Source: Candidatus Zhuqueibacterota bacterium (GTDB lineage: Bacteria > Zhuqueibacterota > QNDG01). Taken from it: 6,791 nt of DNA. A program made the position numbers and the translations under genes. The DNA lies in assembly GCA_003645915.1 (NCBI GenBank), contig QNDG01000081.1:1-6791 (forward strand), written 5' to 3'. Position 1 is the first letter of the stretch; each line of letters opens with the position of its first letter. Of this stretch, positions 1 to 6,454 are shown piece after piece. Below the pieces are notes generated by a model. The model did not search any database, was not told where the DNA came from, and worked only from the letters and a program-made list of their open reading frames with translations.

Positions 1-84
1 AGGAGCGTTTCCAGCGGTGTGTATCTGTACAAACTAAGCGCACAGGGCAAAGTACTTTCAAAAAAGATGGTTGTATTGCATTAA
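1..84 (+). CDS. C-terminal end of a probable T9SS-sorted secreted protein (partial)
   Basis: Frame 1 is open from the left edge to a TAA stop and encodes 27 residues ending in SGVYLYKLSAQGKVLSKKMV followed by VLH. The pattern SGVY-hydrophobic-Y-x-L, a short turn, then a basic KKM and a hydrophobic end matches the last strands of the T9SS type A C-terminal sorting domain, and the related FlgD-like Ig domain, found at the ends of large secreted proteins in FCB bacteria. In that family the domain guides outer-membrane passage and is removed or linked to the surface. The body of the protein lies outside the window, so its function is unknown. The next gene starts 35 bases after the stop with its own ribosome binding site and no terminator between, so the two are probably co-transcribed. 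A non-T9SS Ig-like end is the main alternative. Confidence 0.75.
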   Translation, partial: RSVSSGVYLYKLSAQGKVLSKKMVVLH

Positions 85-119
85 TAAATCGCTTTTCCGA
101 GATAAAACGAGGTGTTTAA

Positions 120-1298
120 ATGAGAATATATTTATTGATTTTTGTTCTGATACTTTGTGTGACAGTATCGGTGTTTCCGCAGGAGGAAGTTCTGCCTATT
201 GTCCGTAATACAATTATTTCTACGGGAATTGACTTCCAGGTATGGAGAATAGAGAGCAGTGTATCCCCTATAACACAAGTATCTTTTCCAGTTACTATAG
301 TTATGCCGCTTAAGCCGGATTTTAATCTTTCAATCAGCCATACACCGTCTGTGAGCTGGTGGTATACCGGAAGTAAACTTTCCGGGCTGTCGGATACATG
401 GGTTCAGGGCGCTTACGTCTTTTTAGATGATAAGATAATGGTTGATCTCGGATTTGGCCTCCCTACAGGGAAAACACGTTTGACAAATATAGAATATGAG
501 CTTTCAAGAGTTCTGAGTAAGAGAATATACCAGTTCAGGACTCCTGTTATGGGACAGGGCTTTTGTGCAAAAGCAGGTTTTGCAGCAGCTTATGATATAA
601 GTGATCGTGTTGTTCTTGGTGCGGGTGTTAGTTTTATTAAAAAGACTGCATATCATCCTGTAACTTATTCATACAGTTATAAGATATCAGAGGACAGCAC
701 TGTCACTACAGCGTGGGACGGTTTGTACAAACCGGGAGATGAACTGACATTAAATTTCGGTTTTGATTTTAAAGTCTCGGAATCTGTAAAAATTATGTTT
801 GACGGAATCTATACAAGTTATGGTAAGGATCAGAGAGACGGTAATGAAGTGTTTGGTGCAGGGAAAAGGCTGGATTTTAATCTCGGTTTTTTCTGGAGAA
901 TAGATGATGACAGGTATTTATGGTCTCATTTTATTCATAGACAGAGTGGTAAAAATGAGATGCTGCAAGGCCTGTATTTTCAGGAAGAGGCTGAGAATTC
1001 AAACGGAGCCCAGAATGAGCTGTATATAAATTACAAAGCTATCCCGTTTAAAGATGGTGGTTTATTCATTAATGCTGAGACCAGAGTTTACAGTAGAAAC
1101 AGACTGAAGTGGGGTGGTGCACAGGTTTTCGGAGGAGGGCTGGCAGTTAATTATGGTTTTACTCAAACAGCAAGTTTTAATGCTCACATTAAATATTTAT
1201 CCGGTGCGTTAAAAGGTTTAAAAACAGCAACAGGTATTATAGAATCTGTTGCAATGGATGGGTTTGAACTGGGTATCGGGTTTTCTTTTCTTCTGTGA
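120..1298 (+). CDS. Predicted outer-membrane beta-barrel protein, function unknown
   Basis: The 392-residue product starts with a signal peptide (residues 1 to about 21: basic Arg2, a long hydrophobic core, then VFPQEE). Cys13 does not sit in a lipobox, so signal peptidase I is expected. The mature part shows alternating polar/hydrophobic strands with many aromatic residues, such as VDLGFGLPTG, VVLGAGVSFIKK and LTLNFGFDFKV, and it ends in FELGIGFSFLL. That ending is a final amphipathic strand like the terminal beta-signal recognised by the BAM complex. About 12 to 16 strands fit, suggesting a porin-like or FadL/PorV-like barrel, but no family-specific motif was recognised and no substrate is proposed. 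The start is supported by GAGGTG at 109-114, five bases before ATG. Its position just behind a gene for a probable T9SS cargo suggests a role in secreting or anchoring that cargo, which is inference only. Confidence 0.8.
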   Translation: MRIYLLIFVLILCVTVSVFPQEEVLPIVRNTIISTGIDFQVWRIESSVSPITQVSFPVTIVMPLKPDFNLSISHTPSVSWWYTGSKLSGLSDTWVQGAYVFLDDKIMVDLGFGLPTGKTRLTNIEYELSRVLSKRIYQFRTPVMGQGFCAKAGFAAAYDISDRVVLGAGVSFIKKTAYHPVTYSYSYKISEDSTVTTAWDGLYKPGDELTLNFGFDFKVSESVKIMFDGIYTSYGKDQRDGNEVFGAGKRLDFNLGFFWRIDDDRYLWSHFIHRQSGKNEMLQGLYFQEEAENSNGAQNELYINYKAIPFKDGGLFINAETRVYSRNRLKWGGAQVFGGGLAVNYGFTQTASFNAHIKYLSGALKGLKTATGIIESVAMDGFELGIGFSFLL

Positions 1299-1325
1299 CC
1301 GGTTATAAATATTAAGAGCTGAAAT

Positions 1326-1357
1326 AAAAAAACGCCTGAATTTTCAGGCGTTTTTTT
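1326..1357. terminator. Bidirectional intrinsic terminator between convergent genes
   Basis: Seven A (1326-1332) precede a perfect stem CGCCTG (1333-1338), loop AATTTT, and CAGGCG (1345-1350), followed by seven T (1351-1357). Because the A run becomes a T run on the other strand, the element works in both directions. It lies 27 bases after the barrel gene stop and 21 bases beyond the stop of the minus-strand PpiD-like gene, so it can end both transcripts. Confidence 0.9.
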
Positions 1358-1378
1358 ATAGTTGTTTTATATAGTTTG

Positions 1379-3193
1379 TTAAAAGAACATTTCCCTGTAA
1401 TCTTCGATTTTAGCTTTTGCTTTCAAACTGTTATACCATGCCATGTAGAATGCCCGCTGCTTTTTTTGAAGATAACCGGATTTTATCTGATCAACAGCAG
1501 ATTTAAAATTGTCTTTTGATACATGTTGTTTTTCTATAACTTTTAAGACAAAATATCCTGTTGCAGTTTCAATAGGTTTGGAATGACTTCCTTTGTTCAA
1601 AGTAAATGCTGCACTTGTAAATTCCATATTTTTGCCAACCTGAGGGATGTAATCATCCCATCTGAAGAAGTTGGTCTCTGAAATTTTCAGAGAGTCTGCT
1701 TTTGCAGCGTCTTCAAAGGAAACACTTTTTGAAAGTTTATCATAAAAGTTGTTAGCAAGCTTTTTACACTCTTCTTTTTTCTTCTTCAGGATAATAGCGT
1801 TTTGAATAGTTTTCTCAACATCTTTTAAAGGTTTGTAATGTTCACCGATTATATCAGTTATTTTAAAAATGACCAGGTTGTCATTAACAGTAACAGGTCT
1901 GCTTATCCAGCCCTTTTTGTTGGCAAAAGTAAGGTAGTTTACTCTGTTCGCCATACCAAGACCCGGCACAAAACTTCCCTTAGGAAAAGCGTTTGAAGTA
2001 TTTACTTTGTATCCGTCACTTTCAGCAATTTCCTTAAAAGATTTTGCCCCTTTTTCAGTAACTTCATCATAAAAGTATCCTGCAGAAGTGTTAATGTTCT
2101 CTTCGGTTTCAGGACTAGGGACGAATTTTAACAGTATGTGCCTTGCATGTACCTTTATGTTACCTTTTTCTTTCTTTTTTGCCAGAACCTGAATTATATG
2201 AAGACCAAAATTACTTTTTACAGGGCCAATAATTTTTCTTATTTTTGCTGAAAATGCAGCGTCTTCAAAAGGTTTTACCATTTCTCCTCTTCCGAAGAAA
2301 CCAAGATCTCCTCCCTTTACCGCAGTAGCGCGGTCTTCCGAATAGTCTTTTGCAAGTTCGGCAAAATCAGCGCCGTTTTTCAATTGCTCAATTATATCTT
2401 TTGCGTCATCATAAGTCTGCAAAGTATCTTCTTTGGAAGGCTTTTTTGCAAAAAGTACATACTCAATTTTTCTCATTTCCGGAACTTTAAATTTTTCCTT
2501 ATTTTCTTTATAGTATTTTTTTATTTCATCATCCGAAACAAGAATGTTTTCATTGGAAATATCCTGCGTTTTGAACGAGATATAAGATACCTTTGATTTT
2601 TCATTTTCCAGTTTGTATTGTTCAAAAAGTTCATTATCAGTTACTCTTACGGATGCAAGAATTCGCTGTTGTATCTTCTGTGAAGGAAGAACACTTCTCA
2701 GATAGTTCTCAACAGGAACCCAGGCCTGATAATTATTGGGATTTTCCAGTGCCTGCCTGTATTTCTGGTAATCAAATTTTCCGTCTGTCTGGAATTGTTC
2801 ATTATTAATAATAAAATCCGGAGGTCTGTTACGAAGAGTATAAACTATCTCTTCGTCACTGATCTGAATTCCCTGACGCGCTATTTCATCACGTATCAAT
2901 ATCTCGCTGACCATTTGTTCCCATACCTGATTACGAACATTCTCAACCTGATACTCTGGAATATCGTTATTACCTGTTTGTTCACGTATTCTGTCAAGCT
3001 GATCATTAACAGCTGCAATAAATTGTTCGTAATGTAATTGTGTGCCATTAACAACAGTTATAATTCCCTGTTGTGCTTTTGTGAGTTTGGTTTTAAAACC
3101 ACCCATACCCCAGCTGAAAATAATTGTTGCAAGAAATGCCAGAAGGGTAATAAGCATAATATGCTTCATCTTGTCGCGCAATGTCTGCATCAT
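1379..3193 (-). CDS. PpiD/SurA-like membrane-anchored periplasmic chaperone with parvulin domains
   Basis: The chosen start (ATG at 3193, followed directly by a second ATG) gives 604 residues, close to the 623 of E. coli PpiD. It begins with a short basic cytoplasmic tail (TLRDKMKH) and one membrane helix at about 12-28, ending in FSWGMGG, a usual opening for this family in FCB bacteria. A SurA_N-like helical region follows (about 39-190), then a parvulin domain at about 241-339 with GADFAELAKDYSED, GGDLGFFGRGEMVKPFEDAAF split across 294-314, and FGLHIIQVL (329-337). A second, degenerate parvulin-like unit starts at ARHILLKF (350-357), and a third trace lies near 530-555. The expected role is folding or holding outer-membrane and secreted proteins as they leave the Sec channel. 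In the best-conserved domain the usual His of the HIL strand is Tyr245, so isomerase activity may be weak. A longer frame reaches back to 3331, but its extra 46 residues overlap the promoter candidate. Confidence 0.9.
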   Translation of the reverse strand: MMQTLRDKMKHIMLITLLAFLATIIFSWGMGGFKTKLTKAQQGIITVVNGTQLHYEQFIAAVNDQLDRIREQTGNNDIPEYQVENVRNQVWEQMVSEILIRDEIARQGIQISDEEIVYTLRNRPPDFIINNEQFQTDGKFDYQKYRQALENPNNYQAWVPVENYLRSVLPSQKIQQRILASVRVTDNELFEQYKLENEKSKVSYISFKTQDISNENILVSDDEIKKYYKENKEKFKVPEMRKIEYVLFAKKPSKEDTLQTYDDAKDIIEQLKNGADFAELAKDYSEDRATAVKGGDLGFFGRGEMVKPFEDAAFSAKIRKIIGPVKSNFGLHIIQVLAKKKEKGNIKVHARHILLKFVPSPETEENINTSAGYFYDEVTEKGAKSFKEIAESDGYKVNTSNAFPKGSFVPGLGMANRVNYLTFANKKGWISRPVTVNDNLVIFKITDIIGEHYKPLKDVEKTIQNAIILKKKKEECKKLANNFYDKLSKSVSFEDAAKADSLKISETNFFRWDDYIPQVGKNMEFTSAAFTLNKGSHSKPIETATGYFVLKVIEKQHVSKDNFKSAVDQIKSGYLQKKQRAFYMAWYNSLKAKAKIEDYREMFF

Positions 3194-3204
3194 AAGCGGA
3201 GTTA

Positions 3205-3209
3205 CTCCT
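3205..3209 (-). promoter_or_regulatory. Ribosome binding site of the PpiD-like gene
   Basis: On the minus strand AGGAG lies 11 bases upstream of the first ATG (3193) and 14 upstream of the second (3190). It supports a start here rather than at the upstream ATG at 3331. The spacing is longer than usual, and the site is part of the small palindrome GGAGTAACTCC (3198-3208), which could pair in the mRNA and limit ribosome access. Confidence 0.6.
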
Positions 3210-3241
3210 ATTTGTAACCAAATTAATAATTTTAGGTATAA

Positions 3242-3270
3242 AATATAAACAATCACACACTTAAATGCAA
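3242..3270 (-). promoter_or_regulatory. Candidate promoter of the PpiD-like gene
   Basis: Minus strand TTGCAT (3265-3270), a 17-base spacer, and TATATT (3242-3247) form a sigma70-type promoter. Transcription would start near 3235, about 40 bases before the ATG. The preceding gene is closed off by a strong terminator at 3349-3382, so an independent promoter is expected here. Bacteroidota use a different housekeeping consensus, so the match means less if the host belongs to that phylum. Confidence 0.5.
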
Positions 3271-3348
3271 GATATTTTACTTTTTGCGATCTGTGTATAA
3301 TCCACGGTAGAATTATTGTGTTATGCGACAAAAAGTGTTAAACAGGGT

Positions 3349-3382
3349 AAAAAATAAGAGGAGCCTGGAAAACAGGCTCCTC
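3349..3382 (-). terminator. Intrinsic terminator of the 119-residue membrane protein gene
   Basis: A perfect 10-bp stem, GAGGAGCCTG (3358-3367) with CAGGCTCCTC (3373-3382), encloses the loop GAAAA. On the minus strand the stem is followed by TTATTTTTT (3357 down to 3349). The hairpin lies 58 bases after the stop codon at 3441 and before the promoter of the next gene, so it separates the two transcription units. Confidence 0.9.
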
Positions 3383-3440
3383 TGCAGAATAATTCATTTG
3401 TTAGCTGAGAAATTTGATTCCATGCAAACCCAATGATATT

Positions 3441-3800
3441 TTACTGTTGCGTTTGTACGGGTTGATACAGATCCCTTACCTGCTCAATTATTTTTGACAC
3501 TTCAAGAGAATCAAGCTGCTTGTCTTTTACTGCGGATTGATAGTAAGTGAAAATATTCTGAAACTTGTTCGGGTCAATTGTTCCTTCTTTCATCCCGTTT
3601 GCAACATTTTGAAACATTGTTTTTACACTGTCCTGCATTACAGTATCCGGAACTGCAGCAACTACTTTTTGCTCGACAGTAGAAATTGCCTTATCAACTG
3701 CATAGTTCATAATTTTGTCTTTGTTTGTATAAACAAAAACAATTCCTGCAATAATCAGTATCAGTACTACGATACCTGCAACAAGAAAAAACTTTTTCAT
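3441..3800 (-). CDS. Small single-pass membrane protein, function unknown
   Basis: The product has 119 residues. Residues 1-3 are MKK and about 4-24 form one strongly hydrophobic helix (FFLVAGIVVLILIIAGIVFV). The remaining 95 residues are polar, rich in Lys, Asp and Gln, free of Cys, and likely helical, ending in a Gln-rich tail (PVQTQQ). The expected topology is an inner-membrane anchor with a periplasmic domain, although an uncleaved signal peptide is not excluded. GGAGG lies seven bases upstream of the ATG, so the start is firm. It is the second shortest gene here and no family was recognised. It starts 89 bases after the propeller-transglutaminase gene in the same direction. A candidate promoter covered by an inverted repeat lies between them, and a strong terminator follows it, so it may be transcribed alone or with read-through. 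Confidence 0.8.
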   Translation of the reverse strand: MKKFFLVAGIVVLILIIAGIVFVYTNKDKIMNYAVDKAISTVEQKVVAAVPDTVMQDSVKTMFQNVANGMKEGTIDPNKFQNIFTYYQSAVKDKQLDSLEVSKIIEQVRDLYQPVQTQQ

Positions 3801-3823
3801 CTCTTTCCCTCCGATCTGAATGT

Positions 3824-3849
3824 TTAATTAACGGCTTTTAGTTAATTAA
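3824..3849. repeat. Inverted repeat over the promoter region of the 119-residue gene (possible operator)
   Basis: TTAATTAAC (3824-3832) and GTTAATTAA (3841-3849) are perfect 9-base inverted arms separated by 8 bases. Each arm contains the palindromic octamer TTAATTAA, with octamer centres 18 bases apart. The arrangement suits binding of a dimeric regulator. It lies 24 bases upstream of the ATG at 3800. The AT richness of the region raises the odds of a chance palindrome. Confidence 0.45.
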
Positions 3850-3854
3850 GTCAA
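3826..3854 (-). promoter_or_regulatory. Weak candidate promoter of the 119-residue gene
   Basis: On the minus strand TTGACT (3849-3854) is a good -35 box. At a 17-base spacing the matching -10 would be TTAATT (3826-3831), which fits only three of six consensus bases. Both elements coincide with the inverted repeat at 3824-3849. No terminator is visible between the upstream gene and this site, so read-through is an equally good explanation for expression. Confidence 0.3.
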
Positions 3855-3889
3855 CTTATTAAACTTAATTATTTTACGCAATTTTATCC

Positions 3890-5527
3890 TTACTGTTTTA
3901 TTGTTGAAGGATCAACTTTGTCCCAGTCTGCATAATGAGTAATGTTTAAATTTGTTTTGGGTTCAGTTGTATATCTTTCATTACTGTTGTAAGTCCACTC
4001 CATTGTGCTTGAACCTCCTCCTGACTGCGTGGTTATCAGCGCAGCGTTTCTTACAAGACCTATGGGGAAAGCCTGATCTCTCGGAGCTGCACGGTCGCCG
4101 TGGGTCGGATCTGTTGGTATCCAGCCGTATCCCGGAATATATACTTCCACCCATCTGTGATAAACATCATCCATGTATGCAAGCTCTTTTCTGTCCCATG
4201 TTGAGCCTACATAGCGAGTGGGGAGTCCTGCTGCTTTGCACAGAGCAATAAATGCAAAGGAGTATTCGGAACATGAACCATGACCGTTTGTAAGTACTGT
4301 GGGCGCTGTATCCCATGCTCCGTCCATAAGATAGTGAAGGTGACCTATGAGATACTGATGAATTTTGCGAAGTATCCAGTACGGATTTTTTTCTTCTCCT
4401 ACAACTTTTTTAACTGTGTTTTGGATTAACGGATTATTAATCTGATACTTCTCGTTATCTTTCAGATATTTGTTTTTAATTTCTTCAGGGATTTCATCCA
4501 ATGTACCGACTTGTTCGGGATAAATAAAATATCTTACATTATACGATTTGAAAACAGTAGTAACCTGCACTTCTGTTTTCTGCCCCGGGTTAAGATTTGT
4601 AAATTTAAAATGTGCTGTTTTTTGCCCCCACTGATCAGTTTCAATCCCTGCAGGTTTAATATTATATTCAAAATCTTTCAGAATTGTCTGGTTATCCCTG
4701 TCTGCAGGAAGTGCAATAAACACATCAAGAGTTTTGATTTTTCCCGGTCCGTAACAGGTTACATTGTGATTAAACGTAACTTTATGATATACAGGATCTT
4801 TTTTGACAAATTTTTCTTTATCTCTGATTTTCAGCTGATATATTTTATCATCTTCATAATCAACTGCCCAGAGTTTCTTTTTGTTTACAGCGAGACCGTG
4901 TACATAATTACCGGGAGCATCTGCAATAATAATAACGTATCCTGTTTTTGGATCAACCATATATATCTCATCGGTTTCCCTGTCAGAGATCCACAGGTAT
5001 TTACCGTCAAATGTTATCCCTTTGGGATCTTTGGATGGCGAGGGAAAGGATCTTATTGTTGTTCCGTCTTCAGTACTGAACTGGATAACTTTGTCGGATC
5101 TGTCATCAACACACCATAGATATTTACCATCCCAAGCCAACCCTTTGGGACTTCGTGCCGGAGCATACAAAGTCTTAAGAATTGTTCCGTCAGCAGGATC
5201 GATTTTAAAAATCATACCGTCAAGATCTTCCGATTTGTCAGTTCTGCCCCGAAAATCTGCATTCCAGAGATATTTTCCGTCCCAGGCAAGACCCATAGGC
5301 CAGTATGCCGGAGACTCAATTTCTCTTATAACTTTTCCATCTTTGGGATTGATACAGTAGATTTTATCTGTGCCCCTGTCTGCAATCCAGAGATTTTTAC
5401 CGTCAAAACAGAGGCCTGTGGGATATTTACCTGGTGTTGGGAAATGTTTTACAACTTCACCTGTGTAAGGGAAAAGAAGCAAAGGGAACAAAACAAGTGC
5501 AAATAGTGAAATAAATATTTTTTTCAT
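3890..5527 (-). CDS. Secreted beta-propeller / transglutaminase-like fusion protein
   Basis: The product has 545 residues. A signal peptide spans about 1-22 (MKK plus a Leu/Phe core). Residues 23-236 hold five repeats with the core G-L-x-[FW]-D-G-K-x-L-W-x-x-D at 38, 79, 129, 170 and 211, which are NHL/YncE-like propeller blades of about 41 residues. Blade 2 carries an acidic insertion of about nine residues. A beta-rich linker (about 245-340), like that preceding many bacterial transglutaminase-like domains, is followed by the catalytic domain at about 370-480. The likely Cys-His-Asp triad is C419 in GHGSCSEYSF, H457 in YHRWVEVYIPGYGW and D473 in PTDPTHGD. Such domains can be proteases, amidases or cross-linking enzymes, and the reaction is not decided here. 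The start has a strong AAGGAAAGG site. The gene begins 30 bases after the S51 peptidase gene and is probably in the same operon. Confidence 0.9.
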   Translation of the reverse strand: MKKIFISLFALVLFPLLLFPYTGEVVKHFPTPGKYPTGLCFDGKNLWIADRGTDKIYCINPKDGKVIREIESPAYWPMGLAWDGKYLWNADFRGRTDKSEDLDGMIFKIDPADGTILKTLYAPARSPKGLAWDGKYLWCVDDRSDKVIQFSTEDGTTIRSFPSPSKDPKGITFDGKYLWISDRETDEIYMVDPKTGYVIIIADAPGNYVHGLAVNKKKLWAVDYEDDKIYQLKIRDKEKFVKKDPVYHKVTFNHNVTCYGPGKIKTLDVFIALPADRDNQTILKDFEYNIKPAGIETDQWGQKTAHFKFTNLNPGQKTEVQVTTVFKSYNVRYFIYPEQVGTLDEIPEEIKNKYLKDNEKYQINNPLIQNTVKKVVGEEKNPYWILRKIHQYLIGHLHYLMDGAWDTAPTVLTNGHGSCSEYSFAFIALCKAAGLPTRYVGSTWDRKELAYMDDVYHRWVEVYIPGYGWIPTDPTHGDRAAPRDQAFPIGLVRNAALITTQSGGGSSTMEWTYNSNERYTTEPKTNLNITHYADWDKVDPSTIKQ

Positions 5528-5557
5528 TTTCCTTTCCTTTCTTTTATTTTCTTTAAA

Positions 5558-6370
5558 TTATTTTATTATTTCGGATTCTAATTTTATTTCTGAAATTTTA
5601 CCTTGTTTTACAGTAACAAAGTAGGCGTTGTTTTCCGGATTAAGAGAAACAGCTTTAGCAATTTTACCGTTTTTAAAGAGAATTCCTGCTTTGTCATCAA
5701 TGGCGTATCCGGAAATAAACTCACCGCTGAGAATTTTTTTATGGTACAGTGGTCTTCTGCTTTTTTCACTGTGATAGTGAGGGCAGTGGCTGTACGGAAG
5801 AAAATTAAGGCATTTTATTTCAGTAAGTTTTCCGGGACGTGAATCTGTTGTGCCTTCTGCAAACCAGCATAAGGAACCTGCACTGCCTCCTGATAAAATA
5901 ATACCTTTTTTGTATGCTTTTTTCAGAGCTTTATCTATACCCTGGGCTTTCCAGATAGCAAGCATATTAAGAGTATTACCACCACCTACAACTACAGCAT
6001 CCATATCCAACAAAATTTCTTCGAAACTCTTTTTGGTAGTGTAAGAGCTTATCCAGACTCTTAGCACGTATGGCTCTACATTAAGATCATGACATAATTC
6101 GTACCATCTGATTATTCCCCAAGAATTATCCGCGCTGGCAGTTGGTATAAAACATATTTTCGGTTTATCTTTCTCAGTTAAAGATGCGATGTATCGGATA
6201 AATTTTTTGTTAAGGCCCCCGCCGTAAACAAATATTGTCTGGTCATTTCTATGTGTATTCCGGCTGTACCCCGGAGAACTTACCAGAATAAGCAGTATTA
6301 AAATCAATAACAGCTTAATAATTTTTAAAAGTGTTTTTTGCGTAAAATTTATTTCAGATTTTAAATACAT
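5558..6370 (-). CDS. Exported peptidase of family S51 (PepE/cyanophycinase-like)
   Basis: The chosen ATG (6370) gives 270 residues. Residues about 15-36 form a long Leu/Ile helix ending in SSPGYS, a signal peptide or anchor. The rest matches family S51: FVYGGG, then KICFIPTAS, VVVGGGNTLNML, the nucleophile elbow SGGSAGS with Ser163, then CWFAEGTTDSRPG (Asp176), SHCPHYHSE (His198 in PHY), RRP and GYAIDDKAG. Spacings Ser-Asp 13 and Ser-His 35 are close to E. coli PepE (Ser120, Asp135, His157). Known members cleave N-terminal aspartyl dipeptides or cyanophycin; this one's substrate is unknown. PepE is cytoplasmic and about 229 residues long, so the N-terminal extension is notable. The gene leads the operon with the transglutaminase-like gene. 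A GTG three codons upstream lies inside the ribosome binding site and was not used. Confidence 0.9.
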   Translation of the reverse strand: MYLKSEINFTQKTLLKIIKLLLILILLILVSSPGYSRNTHRNDQTIFVYGGGLNKKFIRYIASLTEKDKPKICFIPTASADNSWGIIRWYELCHDLNVEPYVLRVWISSYTTKKSFEEILLDMDAVVVGGGNTLNMLAIWKAQGIDKALKKAYKKGIILSGGSAGSLCWFAEGTTDSRPGKLTEIKCLNFLPYSHCPHYHSEKSRRPLYHKKILSGEFISGYAIDDKAGILFKNGKIAKAVSLNPENNAYFVTVKQGKISEIKLESEIIK

Positions 6371-6375
6371 AGTAT

Positions 6376-6383
6376 CCACCTTT
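6376..6383 (-). promoter_or_regulatory. Ribosome binding site that sets the S51 peptidase start
   Basis: Minus strand AAAGGTGG ends five bases before the ATG at 6370. The in-frame GTG at 6379 overlaps this site and has no purine-rich site of its own at a suitable distance, so the ATG is preferred. Confidence 0.75.
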
Positions 6384-6454
6384 CTGAAGATGGTTTTATC
6401 TTTGTCTGTTAATGAGCTAATAAAACTATGAAGTCCGAAATTGTTAAGATAATG

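Noticed and set aside
120..182. Lipoprotein signal in the barrel gene because of Cys13.
   Set aside because: The residues before Cys13 are I-L, without the small residue needed at -1 of a lipobox, and the Cys is in the middle of the hydrophobic core.
3194..3331. A 46-codon N-terminal extension of the PpiD-like gene starting at the ATG at 3331.
   Set aside because: It would place a second hydrophobic stretch before the family-typical TLRDKMKH opening, has no clear ribosome binding site, and covers the promoter candidate at 3242-3270.
3801..3889. Intrinsic terminator between the propeller-transglutaminase gene and the 119-residue gene.
   Set aside because: The inverted repeats here are purely AT-rich with no GC stem or following T run on the minus strand, so they suit an operator better than a terminator.
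4511..5119. A 202-codon open frame on the plus strand.
   Set aside because: It lies wholly opposite the propeller-transglutaminase gene, has a Phe/Ile/Cys-rich composition with no domain signs, and is the antisense shadow of a clearly coding frame.
6371..6379. GTG start at 6379 for the S51 peptidase.
   Set aside because: The GTG lies inside the ribosome binding site AAAGGTGG that serves the ATG at 6370 with a five-base spacer.
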